Part shown: positions 6,859-14,519 of the stretch, in pieces
Layout: the number at the start of each line of letters is the position of its first letter
Position numbering within the stretch: the first letter of the stretch is position 1
Source: JAQVSH01 sp964451605
Lineage (GTDB): Bacteria > Bacteroidota > Bacteroidia > Bacteroidales > UBA4181
Direction of reading: 5' to 3'
Length of the DNA stretch: 17,159 bases
NCBI GenBank assembly: GCA_964451605.1
Contig: CAYVJA010000055.1
Span: forward strand, 1-17,159
Position numbers and translations under genes: made by a program
Notes under the pieces: model-generated
Seen by the model: the letters and a program-made list of their open reading frames with translations, nothing else
Told to the model about the DNA's origin: nothing
The model's database searches: none

Positions 6859-8967
6859 TTAATGGGTTCGCATCCATCGCTCCACGTACTCTTTTTTCTG
6901 GGTCTTAATTTTCAGAATGAAGAGGCCTTTTTCGCCGGATGGCATCTCGACGCCGGTTTTGCCTTCAAGGCGGACTACTCTCACAGCCACCTCTTCGCCT
7001 TCGCGATTGAAGCAGCTTACCTTCTCGAGCAGTTCGCCTTCGGGAATACCCAGCCAGAGAACCCCTTCGCGGGTGGGGTTCGGGTAGGGCGTGAGTTTAT
7101 CAAAGGGATCTCCGACAGGTAGGGGAGTTTTAGGCCCGCATATGATGGACGATATCATAAACGAAACGGGATTCGGGTGGGAAAGATGCTGGCGAAGGGG
7201 CATCCATACCCCGTCTTTCAGAACCATGCCTTGTCCGAGCGAAGCGGAGGGTGTGGATACATAAGAGGTTTTGAAGTTCGACGATCCCAGTCCGGATGTT
7301 TCGAAGCCGAGGAAGTAGTCGCCCTCCACCGTGTAGGTGTCGCCAAAATCTACATAGTATTGCGTGCCTCCGTTCAGGGAGCTCAAATAGACGGTTTTTT
7401 GGGCAATCACCTCTTCCGGGGCAAGCGTTCCTGTCCAGATTTTACATGTGATGTGGTCGGTATTTTTGGCCAGATCTCTGTTTTTAACAGAGATGTAAAA
7501 TCCTGATATTTCTACGCTTTCGTACGCATTTTTAAACTGTTCGGCACATCCCTGAAAGGGGGCTGCCCAGAGGTCGGCCTCCGGGTTGTAAGGCAAGGCA
7601 TGAAGCAGGGTATCGCAGGTTTCGTTATAGGTAGCCCAGGGGTCGAGACCCGCTAAAAGCGAGACTCCGCTCTGTTGCGGATCGAGCCAGCTTGAGAGGC
7701 TCTTTTCGGGCTGCGAGTTGTGATTCCAAGCCACCGGCAGTTTCGAGAAATAGTCGTTATAGGGTCTTGAGCAGTAGGAGTTTCCCCCTGTCAGCGTGCC
7801 GATAAGCCGGCCTTCCGAATCGAACAGACCCGAACCTGATGACCCTCCTTCGGTAACACCCTGCTCCCACTCTTCGATGTGCCAGAAGCCATCCTGTTGG
7901 AATTTTCCGGTATTTTCCTGGAAAGTTCCTGTTATCGGGGTATCATAATCGCGCGTAATTTTCTTTACATCGCCTGCCGGATGGTGAATGTTCGAAACAC
8001 CTCTTCCGGGGGTGTTACTGCGGTTCCATCCGGCATAGTAGGGCCGGAAGGAGCGGGGAACAGCCTGGTTCAGCCGAAGCAGGCTGAAATCGATGGGTTC
8101 GTCACCGGCCACGTATTGGGCTCCGTAAAGGGTTTTTCCCTCAGTTTTTGTGCTATTGCCGCAAACCGGCTTCTCGTAACCGAAATAGAAGACTGTATTG
8201 GCCGCATCGGAGGGGGTTTTTACACAGTGGTAGGCGGTAAGCAGAAGCGGATCGCTGTCTTGGGAGGTATTATTTATCAGGTTGGCAGTGCAATAGAGCG
8301 ATCCGTTAATAACCATCAGGCAAATGGCATTCTTTTGGGGCCCGGTGAGCGGGTCACAGGCAACATCTACCTGGCATACCGAGGATTCGCCAATTGCGCG
8401 TAAACCTTGTCCGGAAAGCTTGTAGAAATTACGGAAGTCATGTGCAATCTGCTCAATTCGTACCGGAGCTGCTTCGGGTTTGCTGTCGCAGTTGAGTTCG
8501 ATAATCAGTTTGTCGCCGGCTATCGGCGCAAGGTTGAGGCTGTTGGAGGTAAAATCGGCAGCCGTAAAGGGGCCAAGGATAGTGCTGCCCGTTTCATTGT
8601 AGGCAAACAGCCGCCAGTTTGATGTCGATCCTTCTGTCCGGAGACGTGCGTTTAGCGAGAAGGCGCCGGGCGAGGAGATGCCCATACGCCAGATATGAAT
8701 CCCCCCTTTAACGGCCCATACTCCATCCTGACCGGGCAGGAAATTCACCGCAATGGGAAGGGCAAATTGGTCTCTGGGCGCAGTGTCGCACAAAGCTTCA
8801 TTATTAACCGACGGGAGCTGTGTGAAGATCACACTGCTGTCGGGCAGCAGATGAAGGCTGGCCGGGACATCGTTGGGGAGCGTCTGTCCGAAGCCCGGGA
8901 AGCCAATCGTAAGCAATAGCAAAAACAGAGGGAGCGTGATAGGAAGGTGCCAGGATGTCGGACGCAT
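6859..8967 (-). CDS. Lysyl-endopeptidase-like trypsin-fold serine protease with T9SS sorting domain
   Basis: The 702-aa secreted protein is laid out as follows: signal peptide (about 1-28), propeptide-like region (about 30-190), S1-type protease (about 195-442), beta-rich domain (about 450-610), and T9SS type-A sorting domain (about 623-702; YPNPT, GLFILKI, basic end). Catalytic residues are H247 (TAYHC), D293 (DFSLL) and S377 (EGGSSGSG). The protease core follows Achromobacter lyticus lysyl endopeptidase as I recall it: Cys pattern C198, C204, C226, C248, C269 and C399, plus AGW..., NIHHP, WLDP and GLDP blocks. D405 falls where that enzyme's P1-Lys-binding Asp lies, suggesting a basic P1 preference; its neighbouring His is Thr393 here. 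Expected location: outer membrane surface or extracellular after Sec and T9SS export and propeptide removal. It is the last gene of a five-gene minus-strand cluster, 12 nt after the flippase-like gene. Confidence 0.93.
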   Translation of the reverse strand: MRPTSWHLPITLPLFLLLLTIGFPGFGQTLPNDVPASLHLLPDSSVIFTQLPSVNNEALCDTAPRDQFALPIAVNFLPGQDGVWAVKGGIHIWRMGISSPGAFSLNARLRTEGSTSNWRLFAYNETGSTILGPFTAADFTSNSLNLAPIAGDKLIIELNCDSKPEAAPVRIEQIAHDFRNFYKLSGQGLRAIGESSVCQVDVACDPLTGPQKNAICLMVINGSLYCTANLINNTSQDSDPLLLTAYHCVKTPSDAANTVFYFGYEKPVCGNSTKTEGKTLYGAQYVAGDEPIDFSLLRLNQAVPRSFRPYYAGWNRSNTPGRGVSNIHHPAGDVKKITRDYDTPITGTFQENTGKFQQDGFWHIEEWEQGVTEGGSSGSGLFDSEGRLIGTLTGGNSYCSRPYNDYFSKLPVAWNHNSQPEKSLSSWLDPQQSGVSLLAGLDPWATYNETCDTLLHALPYNPEADLWAAPFQGCAEQFKNAYESVEISGFYISVKNRDLAKNTDHITCKIWTGTLAPEEVIAQKTVYLSSLNGGTQYYVDFGDTYTVEGDYFLGFETSGLGSSNFKTSYVSTPSASLGQGMVLKDGVWMPLRQHLSHPNPVSFMISSIICGPKTPLPVGDPFDKLTPYPNPTREGVLWLGIPEGELLEKVSCFNREGEEVAVRVVRLEGKTGVEMPSGEKGLFILKIKTQKKEYVERWMRTH

Positions 8968-8979
8968 AGGAGAGCCTTT

Positions 8980-9852
8980 TCAAAGGGTTTTAGATTGCAG
9001 GACAATAGCTTGGGGGCGAAACTGATAGTAAATGCCTCCCAGCGAGACTACCGCTGTGATTACAAAGAAAAGCAAACTTATGGTAACCGCCGCATCGGAA
9101 GGGATGGCTAACCACTGGCTGCCCAATAAAAAAACCACCTCGCGCGAACCGATACCTCCGATAGTAAAGGGAAGTACCGCTACAACCGACGAGGCCATAA
9201 AGATGAAGAGCAGAGGCAAAGGGTCGGTGGTCAGCTGAAGGGCCCGGGCTATGCAGAGGAGAGAGATACATTGCAGCAATTGAACGCCAAACGACCAAAG
9301 TGTGGTGGGGTGAGTAAGCCGGTGAAAGTGGGGGAAGAGTCGTTTCACGCCCAGCATATATATCAGATATCCGGGTATAATAACCAAGATGGCAGCCCAT
9401 TGCCACATTTTGGGAAAGGGAAGGAGGGGAAACATAGCCAGATTAAGAATCAGGATGGCTAAAAGTCCGTTAACCCGATCAAGCAGTACCGCCCCACTGA
9501 GTCTGAGCGCAGATATTCCCGACGCGCGCTGCAACAGGTATACTTTATAGGCGTCGCCTCCGATTCCTCCCGGCAGAAAGAGGTTGTAGAACATACCCAG
9601 CCAATAGAGCTTCAGGTTGGTGGTCTCTGATATCTCTACTCCCGAGGAGCAGAGAAACATTCGGAGTCGGAGAGAGGAGACCATTTTCGACAATACAAAC
9701 AGAAGTGTGGCCAATACCAGCGGAAGTACAGAGACTTTTGCCAGGATCTGCTGCAGTTCGGAGATTTGAATCTTCGATACCACAAAGGCAATCGCCGCTG
9801 CCGTGACAACCAGCTTGGCAAGGAGGATAGCCCACTTTTTAATTGGCTTCAT
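8980..9852 (-). CDS. Flippase-like integral membrane protein (LPG_synthase_TM / UPF0104 family)
   Basis: The 290-aa polytopic inner-membrane protein has about 7-8 helices. It carries the family blocks YNLFLPGGIGGDAYKVYLL (89-107), LDRVNGL (124-130) and LPFTIGGIGSRE (227-238). This fold covers the membrane part of lysyl-phosphatidylglycerol synthase MprF, AglD-like proteins and YbhN; members are thought to flip or use lipids at the membrane. There is no soluble aminoacyl-transferase domain, so it is not a full MprF. Its ATG lies inside the end of the GT2 gene (14-nt overlap), indicating translational coupling. Inference: it moves or handles the polyprenyl-linked sugar made by the GT2 enzyme, or the lipid acceptor of the pathway. 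The substrate is unknown. Confidence 0.85.
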   Translation of the reverse strand: MKPIKKWAILLAKLVVTAAAIAFVVSKIQISELQQILAKVSVLPLVLATLLFVLSKMVSSLRLRMFLCSSGVEISETTNLKLYWLGMFYNLFLPGGIGGDAYKVYLLQRASGISALRLSGAVLLDRVNGLLAILILNLAMFPLLPFPKMWQWAAILVIIPGYLIYMLGVKRLFPHFHRLTHPTTLWSFGVQLLQCISLLCIARALQLTTDPLPLLFIFMASSVVAVLPFTIGGIGSREVVFLLGSQWLAIPSDAAVTISLLFFVITAVVSLGGIYYQFRPQAIVLQSKTL

Positions 9853-10801
9853 TCGGGGAGGTAAAGAGATTTTTTACAAGGTAATTTTTTTTATTCTGCG
9901 ACTCGTAATAGATGCGAATCAGGATTTCGCACATAATCCCCAGCATGATGAACAGAAACCCCATGAGTACAAGTACTACCCCCAGAATCAGAATGGGCTT
10001 TCCTCCGATATCCTGCTGCATTAGTTTGAGAACCAGCAGATAGACAAAGATTCCAAGTCCCGGAAGCATGAGCAGCAACCCCAATCCGCCAAAGAGATGC
10101 ATGGGTTTTTGAAGATACTTCTGGAAAAAGAGAATCAGTATCAGATCGCTGGCCACTTTAAAGGTTCGGTTCAGTCCATATTTCGACTGTCCGAAGGATC
10201 GGGGATGGTGTTTAACGTTGACCTGCGCAATCCTGGCTCCCTGCAGGCTGGCAAGTACCGGAATAAAGCGGTGTAACTCACCGTAGAGTCCCAGATTTTT
10301 TGCAATCTCACTTCGGAAGACTTTCAGGGTGCATCCGTAATCGCGAAGGTGTACGCCGGTCTGTTTTCGAATCAGCGCATTGGCCATGTTGCTGGGAATT
10401 TTTCGCAGCAACATGCCGTCCTGCCTGTTTTCCCGATTTCCGGCCACCACATCCAGATCTTCGGTTTTGAGCTTTTGGAGCATCATAGGGATATCGTCCG
10501 GATCATTTTGCAGATCTCCGTCGATAAGTGCAATGTAGGTTCCTTCGGCGTAATCAATTCCGGCCGACATAGCCGTACTCTGACCGTAATTGCGGCGCAG
10601 TTCTACCATTCTGACGGCGCTGTATGCCTCTTTTCGAATGCATGCCTGTGTCCCGTCGGTCGATCCGTCGTCAACAAAGATTACCTCGTGGTCTATTGAC
10701 TGAAGTGCCGACTGTAACTTTGCCATTAGCGGCTTAATGTTGTCGTATTCGTTGAGAACGGTGATAACAACCGAGAGTTCGGGACGATCTGTTCTGTTCA
10801 T
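9839..10801 (-). CDS. Family 2 glycosyltransferase, polyprenyl-phosphate sugar synthase type (DPM1/ArnC-like)
   Basis: The 320-aa enzyme has an N-terminal GT-A domain and two C-terminal membrane helices (about 236-259 and 269-292), the layout of ArnC, GtrB and DPM1-type enzymes. The nucleotide-sugar/metal motifs are VVITVLNEYDN (11-21), VDDGSTDGT (43-51) and the DxD in LIDGDLQNDP (92-101). Downstream ELHRFIP (175-181) and RSFGQSKYGL (201-210) are typical acceptor-side blocks of this group. Reaction expected: transfer of a sugar from a nucleotide donor to undecaprenyl (polyprenyl) phosphate on the cytoplasmic face. The sugar is not readable from sequence. It starts 16 nt after the stop of the GT39 gene and overlaps the flippase-like gene, so all three should be made together. 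Confidence 0.92.
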   Translation of the reverse strand: MNRTDRPELSVVITVLNEYDNIKPLMAKLQSALQSIDHEVIFVDDGSTDGTQACIRKEAYSAVRMVELRRNYGQSTAMSAGIDYAEGTYIALIDGDLQNDPDDIPMMLQKLKTEDLDVVAGNRENRQDGMLLRKIPSNMANALIRKQTGVHLRDYGCTLKVFRSEIAKNLGLYGELHRFIPVLASLQGARIAQVNVKHHPRSFGQSKYGLNRTFKVASDLILILFFQKYLQKPMHLFGGLGLLLMLPGLGIFVYLLVLKLMQQDIGGKPILILGVVLVLMGFLFIMLGIMCEILIRIYYESQNKKNYLVKNLFTSPNEAN

Positions 10802-10817
10802 GGTTATACAGATTATC

Positions 10818-12530
10818 TTAACGATGTTCTAGTTTCTGAAACGAGACCCGGCATTGGGTTTGTCGGATATCGGTATAAGGGTGTGAACTTTTATCGATGA
10901 CAGTGAATTGATATTTCTCTCCTGTTTCGGCACGGAGTTTTTCCAACTCTTTTTCTCCTAAAATTAAGATTCCACTCTCCGGTTCGGTACCCGGAAATTC
11001 CAAAAAGATGCGATTCAGATAAAAACTCATCACAAAGCAGGATCGTCCGTAGCTGTAGTAGTTATTTCCCGGGAGCTCCTGTTGTTTGATCTTTTCGGCA
11101 AAGGGCTTTACCGACAGATGTTTGCCTATTTGCGGTTGAAGGAAGGCATTCATAAAGAGCAGGAAAGAAAAGAGCAGAGTCAAAAAAGGTGCTCCGGGAA
11201 TGAGCCGTTCGGGGCCTTTTCGTTGAAAATGCCAAAGGATTAGCGTGGTCAGAAACACCAGAGAAACCAGAATGTCCGAAAGGGAGGCTTCGGCGAATAG
11301 GTTCTGCATTATATCCACATAAAATGCTGCCGCGGAGGCCGACTTTTCGGGGAGAAACCCAAGCGGCGGGTTCCAGCCAAGGGTGAAGAGGGTTAGGAGA
11401 AGCACAGCCAACAGCAAGGCTCCGCCAAAGAAATTCTCCACGACTCTCCAGAACCGTTTTTTCTGTTCGACCCATTCAAAGAAGAGGTCGGCAATAAAAA
11501 GGGAAAGAAAGGGATAGGCCGGCATCAGATAAACGCCTCGTTTACTGGCGGGTATGGCGTAAAACAGGAGTATGGAGGCAATAGCCACCGCACTGTACTG
11601 TTTGTGCGCGGGGAGTGCCCGAAATGATTCTGCCCATCTTTTCAGGAATCCGGGGGCGGGCTTATTAATTTTCGAGAGGGCCATACCTCCTGCAATTAAG
11701 GCGGGCAGGCTCCAGGGGAGCATTCCCGAGAGTAACGTTCCCAGCATGTAGAGGTTGCTGTTCCGATGCTCTCCGCCTAACTTCATGGTGCCTGTAAAGC
11801 GGGCAATGTTCTCATCGTAGACAATGGCTAAGAACTGATCGCCTCCGGTTTGCCAGGCAGCCAGATACCAAAGGACCGGCAGAACCGCAGAGGGCAGGGC
11901 TGCAAGTACCATGGCCCGAAATAGTTGAACAAATCGGTAACCTTTCAAGAGGAGATAGAAAAACAGCACCATACAGGGCAATACTATGCCCACCGGCCCC
12001 TTGGTAAGGGTAGCCAACGACATGGCAACCACCGCTAACCAGGGTATTCCCTTCAGTTGGGTCGCTTCCCACCGATAGAGCGCTGTGAGAGCCCACACCA
12101 TACACCCCGTGAGCAGCATATCCACTCTGGCTGCCATGGCTCCATGGCTCCACTGAAGAGTGGAGAGAAGGATAGATGTGGCCACCAGAGCCTTTGCACT
12201 GCCCTCGTTCCGTTGCGCAAAGAGGAAAAAGGCCATACCTCCCAGAATATATCCCAAAGCAGAAGGTAATCGGGAAGTCCCCTCGGTTACCTCTCCTTCG
12301 ATAAGCGAGAAGGTTCCGATTAACCAATGAAGAAGGGGAGGCTTTGTGGCAATATCGGTGCCGTATCGTTGAGGGAGAATCCAGTTGCCCGACGAAATCA
12401 TGGCTTGCGCCGTGATGGCCTCACGAGGTTCGCCCTTGGTATGGAAGGGCTTATTGCCCAGCCATGGCAAGGTGAGAAGGGCAGCACCCACTAGTACCAA
12501 AACAGAGAGGTGGCGGGGTAAAGCTTTCAT
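10818..12530 (-). CDS. Family 39 glycosyltransferase, ArnT-like membrane protein
   Basis: The 570-aa protein has an N-terminal membrane region of about a dozen helices and a C-terminal region from about residue 475 that looks soluble and extracytoplasmic (YYSYGRSCFVMSFYLNR, GILILGEKELEKL). The first extracytoplasmic loop has GEPREA (33-38), matching the acidic donor-site motif of ArnT/PMT enzymes (usually DEPRYA), then KPPLLHWL (63-70), also an ArnT hallmark. Such enzymes take a sugar from polyprenyl phosphate and transfer it to lipid A or another envelope acceptor on the outer face of the inner membrane. Size and topology agree with ArnT (about 550 aa). The acidic residue that begins the motif is Gly here (GEPREA), leaving Glu34 as the probable catalytic acid. 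Gaps are 17 nt upstream and 16 nt downstream. Acceptor and sugar are unknown; it should not be called aminoarabinose transferase. Confidence 0.9.
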   Translation of the reverse strand: MKALPRHLSVLVLVGAALLTLPWLGNKPFHTKGEPREAITAQAMISSGNWILPQRYGTDIATKPPLLHWLIGTFSLIEGEVTEGTSRLPSALGYILGGMAFFLFAQRNEGSAKALVATSILLSTLQWSHGAMAARVDMLLTGCMVWALTALYRWEATQLKGIPWLAVVAMSLATLTKGPVGIVLPCMVLFFYLLLKGYRFVQLFRAMVLAALPSAVLPVLWYLAAWQTGGDQFLAIVYDENIARFTGTMKLGGEHRNSNLYMLGTLLSGMLPWSLPALIAGGMALSKINKPAPGFLKRWAESFRALPAHKQYSAVAIASILLFYAIPASKRGVYLMPAYPFLSLFIADLFFEWVEQKKRFWRVVENFFGGALLLAVLLLTLFTLGWNPPLGFLPEKSASAAAFYVDIMQNLFAEASLSDILVSLVFLTTLILWHFQRKGPERLIPGAPFLTLLFSFLLFMNAFLQPQIGKHLSVKPFAEKIKQQELPGNNYYSYGRSCFVMSFYLNRIFLEFPGTEPESGILILGEKELEKLRAETGEKYQFTVIDKSSHPYTDIRQTQCRVSFQKLEHR

Positions 12531-12547
12531 ACATAAAGGTATTATAT

Positions 12548-13423
12548 CTAAGCCAATACAGTTAACGCATGATGCAATGTCTGAATAATCAGGGTCGATC
12601 CCAGTTCAAGCGCATCGCCGTCGCAATGAATCAGGCCCGGCGCATCGCGTTCAATCCGGATCTCCTTTCCCTTAAGCGACTCGGTATGTCCTGAAGCATC
12701 TATATTTCGGGTAATCAGCAGGATGCCTACAGCCGGAGCCTCGAGTGGATGAAACGGCGACATCAGCGTGATGTCGAGCATTCCGTCCATGATATCGGCC
12801 CTGGGGGCAATCACAGCATTATTTCCCCATTGCGATGCATTAGCCATGGTAATCAGAAAAGCCTTTCGCTCCAGAACCCGTCCGTCGACGGTAATTTTAT
12901 AGTGTTGAGGCTTGTAGGTAAAGTACTCTTCGAAGATGGTCTTCAGATAGGTCATTATGCCTCGCTGTCCTGCCTGGGCAAACTGTTTGCCCACCTGGGC
13001 ATCGAAACCTACCCCTGCGGTACAGAAGAAGGGGTACTTCCCGTTGATAATGCCGGCATCGATGGCAATGGACTGATCGCCCCCGATAATCTTGAGCGCA
13101 TGGGGCATGTCGAGGGGTATTCTGAGATGGCGTGCGAGCCCGTTGCCGGAACCCACGGGAATGATTCCCATAGGAATCCCGGTGTGCAGGAGGGCACGTC
13201 CCACCTCGTTCACTGTGCCGTCGCCCCCTACAGCGACTACCTTTTGGTATCCCTCTTTTATAGCTCTTTTCGCCAGCCGGGTGGCATGTCCGGCATATCG
13301 GGTAGGAAATATTGCCCAGCCGGGATGCTCAGATGCGCTCTTCTGAAGCGATCTGAGAAGGCTCCTTTTGTTCGATATTCCCGCTTTGGGATTTACAATA
13401 AAGGCAATGGTAGGTTCGGCCAT
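12548..13423 (-). CDS. YegS/BmrU-like lipid kinase (diacylglycerol kinase catalytic fold)
   Basis: The 291-aa cytoplasmic or membrane-associated enzyme opens with IAFIVNPKAGISNKR (6-20) and carries the nucleotide-binding VGGDGTVNEV (65-74) and PVGSGNGLARHL (89-100). The C-terminal beta-sandwich includes NASQWGNNAVIAPRADIMDGMLDI and ends with IHCDGDALEL. Length and blocks are those of the DAGKc family, which phosphorylates lipid hydroxyls such as diacylglycerol, phosphatidylglycerol or sphingoid bases; many Bacteroidota make sphingolipids, so the substrate is open. It is the first gene of the minus-strand cluster, 17 nt ahead of the GT39 gene, and has an exact -7 promoter element 33 nt before its ATG. 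Its place with lipid-linked sugar enzymes suggests lipid recycling or preparation of an acceptor, which is inference. Confidence 0.93.
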   Translation of the reverse strand: MAEPTIAFIVNPKAGISNKRSLLRSLQKSASEHPGWAIFPTRYAGHATRLAKRAIKEGYQKVVAVGGDGTVNEVGRALLHTGIPMGIIPVGSGNGLARHLRIPLDMPHALKIIGGDQSIAIDAGIINGKYPFFCTAGVGFDAQVGKQFAQAGQRGIMTYLKTIFEEYFTYKPQHYKITVDGRVLERKAFLITMANASQWGNNAVIAPRADIMDGMLDITLMSPFHPLEAPAVGILLITRNIDASGHTESLKGKEIRIERDAPGLIHCDGDALELGSTLIIQTLHHALTVLA

Positions 13424-13455
13424 CAGGGGTTAGCAGAGTAAGGGCAAGTCGTGTG

Positions 13456-13463
13456 CAAAGGTA
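13456..13463 (-). promoter_or_regulatory. -7 element of the five-gene lipid/glycosyltransferase/protease cluster
   Basis: The minus strand reads TACCTTTG here, an exact TAnnTTTG match followed by C, as in many Bacteroidota promoters. Start would be near 13450, leaving an approximately 26-nt leader before the ATG at 13423. No good -33 TTTG is present about 19 nt further upstream, only an A/T-rich run. The next promoter candidate on this strand is after the protease, so this one probably serves all five genes. Confidence 0.55.
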
Positions 13464-13530
13464 ATCTTTCTTTCGAAGTTTTTTGCGCGCTTCCGGCGGG
13501 ACAGATCGGCATCGATATGGCTGATTTTCG

Positions 13531-13538
13531 TATCTTTG
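13531..13538 (+). promoter_or_regulatory. -7 element for the DUF4197 lipoprotein gene
   Basis: TATCTTTG matches TAnnTTTG exactly, 20 nt before the chosen ATG at 13559. The resulting leader would be only about 15 nt. This placement supports the short (242-aa) form of the protein over an in-frame extension to 13451. The -33 region is not conserved. Confidence 0.55.
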
Positions 13539-13558
13539 GACTTTCGAAAACGGTTTGT

Positions 13559-14287
13559 ATGAAGAGAATATTGTTGCGAAGAAGGGTGCTCCTTTTTGCT
13601 TTGTCGGGTCTGCTTTTGATGACCTCCTGTACTTCGTTTCTGGCTACTGTGGCCTCTACTGCCTTGTCGGCAAAAACGTTTACCGAGTTTAAAGAGTCGT
13701 TGATAGCGCACTATACCGATGCGGTGAAAAATCTCGCCAAACCGGGGGCTTTTTCTTCGGCCGGTTTGGTTAAAATTCTGCTTCCTCCCGAAGCGCAGTT
13801 TGTGATGAATTATATTCATCTGATTCCCGGAGCCCAACAGACTGTTGATGGTTTGGTTACAAAGATGAATCAGGCTGCCGAATCGGCCGTTGAAGCCTCT
13901 CTCCCGATTGTGACCCAGGTAATTCGTCCGCTCACCCAGCGCCAGGTGATAGATATCATCAATGCCGGTCCTTCAGGCGCCACCGATTATATAAAGAACC
14001 ATGCCCGAAACCAGTTGAAAGCCTCGTTGGTGCCAAAAATCAAGGAGACGTTGGAAGCCAAAGTTCCCGGCGCCAGATCGGCTTTCGAAATCTACGACTC
14101 TTTCTCGACCCTGGCCGGCACCGTAGCCGCCGGGAATACACTCCCGGATCTCCCCGACTATGTAGCCGGAAAGGCTGTAGACGGCCTGCTCAAAAAGATG
14201 GCCGAAGAGGAGGCGGTCCTTCGCGAGGATATGGATCTGACCAACGGATTGCAGGGGCTGATTAAGGCGGGGATGAGCGATTTATAG
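13559..14287 (+). CDS. DUF4197 family lipoprotein
   Basis: I chose ATG at 13559 (242 aa) because it starts a basic, hydrophobic signal sequence MKRILLRRRVLLFALSGLLL with a loose lipobox MTSC (Cys24), and because a promoter lies just upstream. The mature protein is almost wholly alpha-helical. Recognisable DUF4197 features are the ALSAKTFTEFKESL region near the start, KILLPPEAQFV, the DxxNAGPSGATDYI segment (132-145), and the C-terminal LPDYVAGKAVDGLLKKMAEEE (198-218). It is presumably anchored in a periplasm-facing membrane leaflet; I see no acidic export signal after Cys24 to argue for surface exposure. The function of DUF4197 is unknown. It is divergent from the lipid kinase operon and forms a single-gene unit closed by a strong hairpin. 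The TAG stop is the first TAG of an octamer array. Confidence 0.85.
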   Translation: MKRILLRRRVLLFALSGLLLMTSCTSFLATVASTALSAKTFTEFKESLIAHYTDAVKNLAKPGAFSSAGLVKILLPPEAQFVMNYIHLIPGAQQTVDGLVTKMNQAAESAVEASLPIVTQVIRPLTQRQVIDIINAGPSGATDYIKNHARNQLKASLVPKIKETLEAKVPGARSAFEIYDSFSTLAGTVAAGNTLPDLPDYVAGKAVDGLLKKMAEEEAVLREDMDLTNGLQGLIKAGMSDL

Positions 14288-14352
14288 TGCTCTAGTGCTC
14301 TAGTGCTGCGCTTTGCGCAAATGGTTAGTGGTGAATGATTAATGGTTAATGA
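14285..14352 (+). repeat. Octamer array A with GC hairpin, followed by five heptamers
   Basis: TAGTGCTC, TAGTGCTC and TAGTGCTG run from the stop codon (14285-14308). They overlap a small hairpin TGCGC-TTT-GCGCA (14307-14319). Five heptamers follow in register (14318-14352): CAAATGG, TTAGTGG, TGAATGA, TTAATGG, TTAATGA. It is the same octamer-then-heptamer order as at 3666-3707. Confidence 0.8.
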
Positions 14353-14379
14353 GCTGGTGGGCTGGTTGCCAGGGAGGGG

Positions 14380-14433
14380 TCCTGTCAAATTAGTAGACAG
14401 TTGTGTCTGCTTGTTTGACAGGATTGTTTTTTT
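14380..14433 (+). terminator. Nested stem-loop with seven-T tract, terminator of DUF4197 gene
   Basis: TCCTGTCAAA (14380-14389) is perfectly complementary to TTTGACAGGA (14414-14423), with an inner stem AGACA/TGTCT (14395-14408). The structure is followed by TTG and seven T residues. It lies about 90 nt after the DUF4197 stop. The symmetry is stronger than most terminators in the window, so a mobile-element remnant is an alternative reading. Confidence 0.65.
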
Positions 14434-14477
14434 GTGACCTTTGGAAGTGTTTGATTGATTGATGGTTGTGGTTTTGG

Positions 14478-14506
14478 CACTGTTATAGTGATGCAATGTA
14501 ACAGTG
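14478..14506. repeat. Inverted repeat CACTGTTA / TAACAGTG
   Basis: Two perfect 8-bp arms (14478-14485 and 14499-14506) are separated by 13 nt. There is no T tract afterwards, so it is not an obvious terminator on the plus strand. It could be an operator or part of the repeat-rich region; no regulator is recognised. Confidence 0.5.
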
Positions 14507-14519
14507 TAGCAGTGAAAAA

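Noticed and set aside
7879..8403. Long open frame (174 codons) antisense to the protease gene
   Set aside because: It lies inside a well-supported protease domain on the other strand, shows no recognisable motifs, and is accounted for by the codon use of the real gene.
10818..12530. Naming the GT39 gene arnT and the GT2 gene arnC
   Set aside because: Motifs agree only at family level; no aminoarabinose synthesis genes are present and the sugar is unknown.
13451..13558. Longer N-terminus for the DUF4197 protein
   Set aside because: It would place 36 residues before an obvious lipoprotein signal peptide and would put the TATCTTTG promoter inside the coding region.
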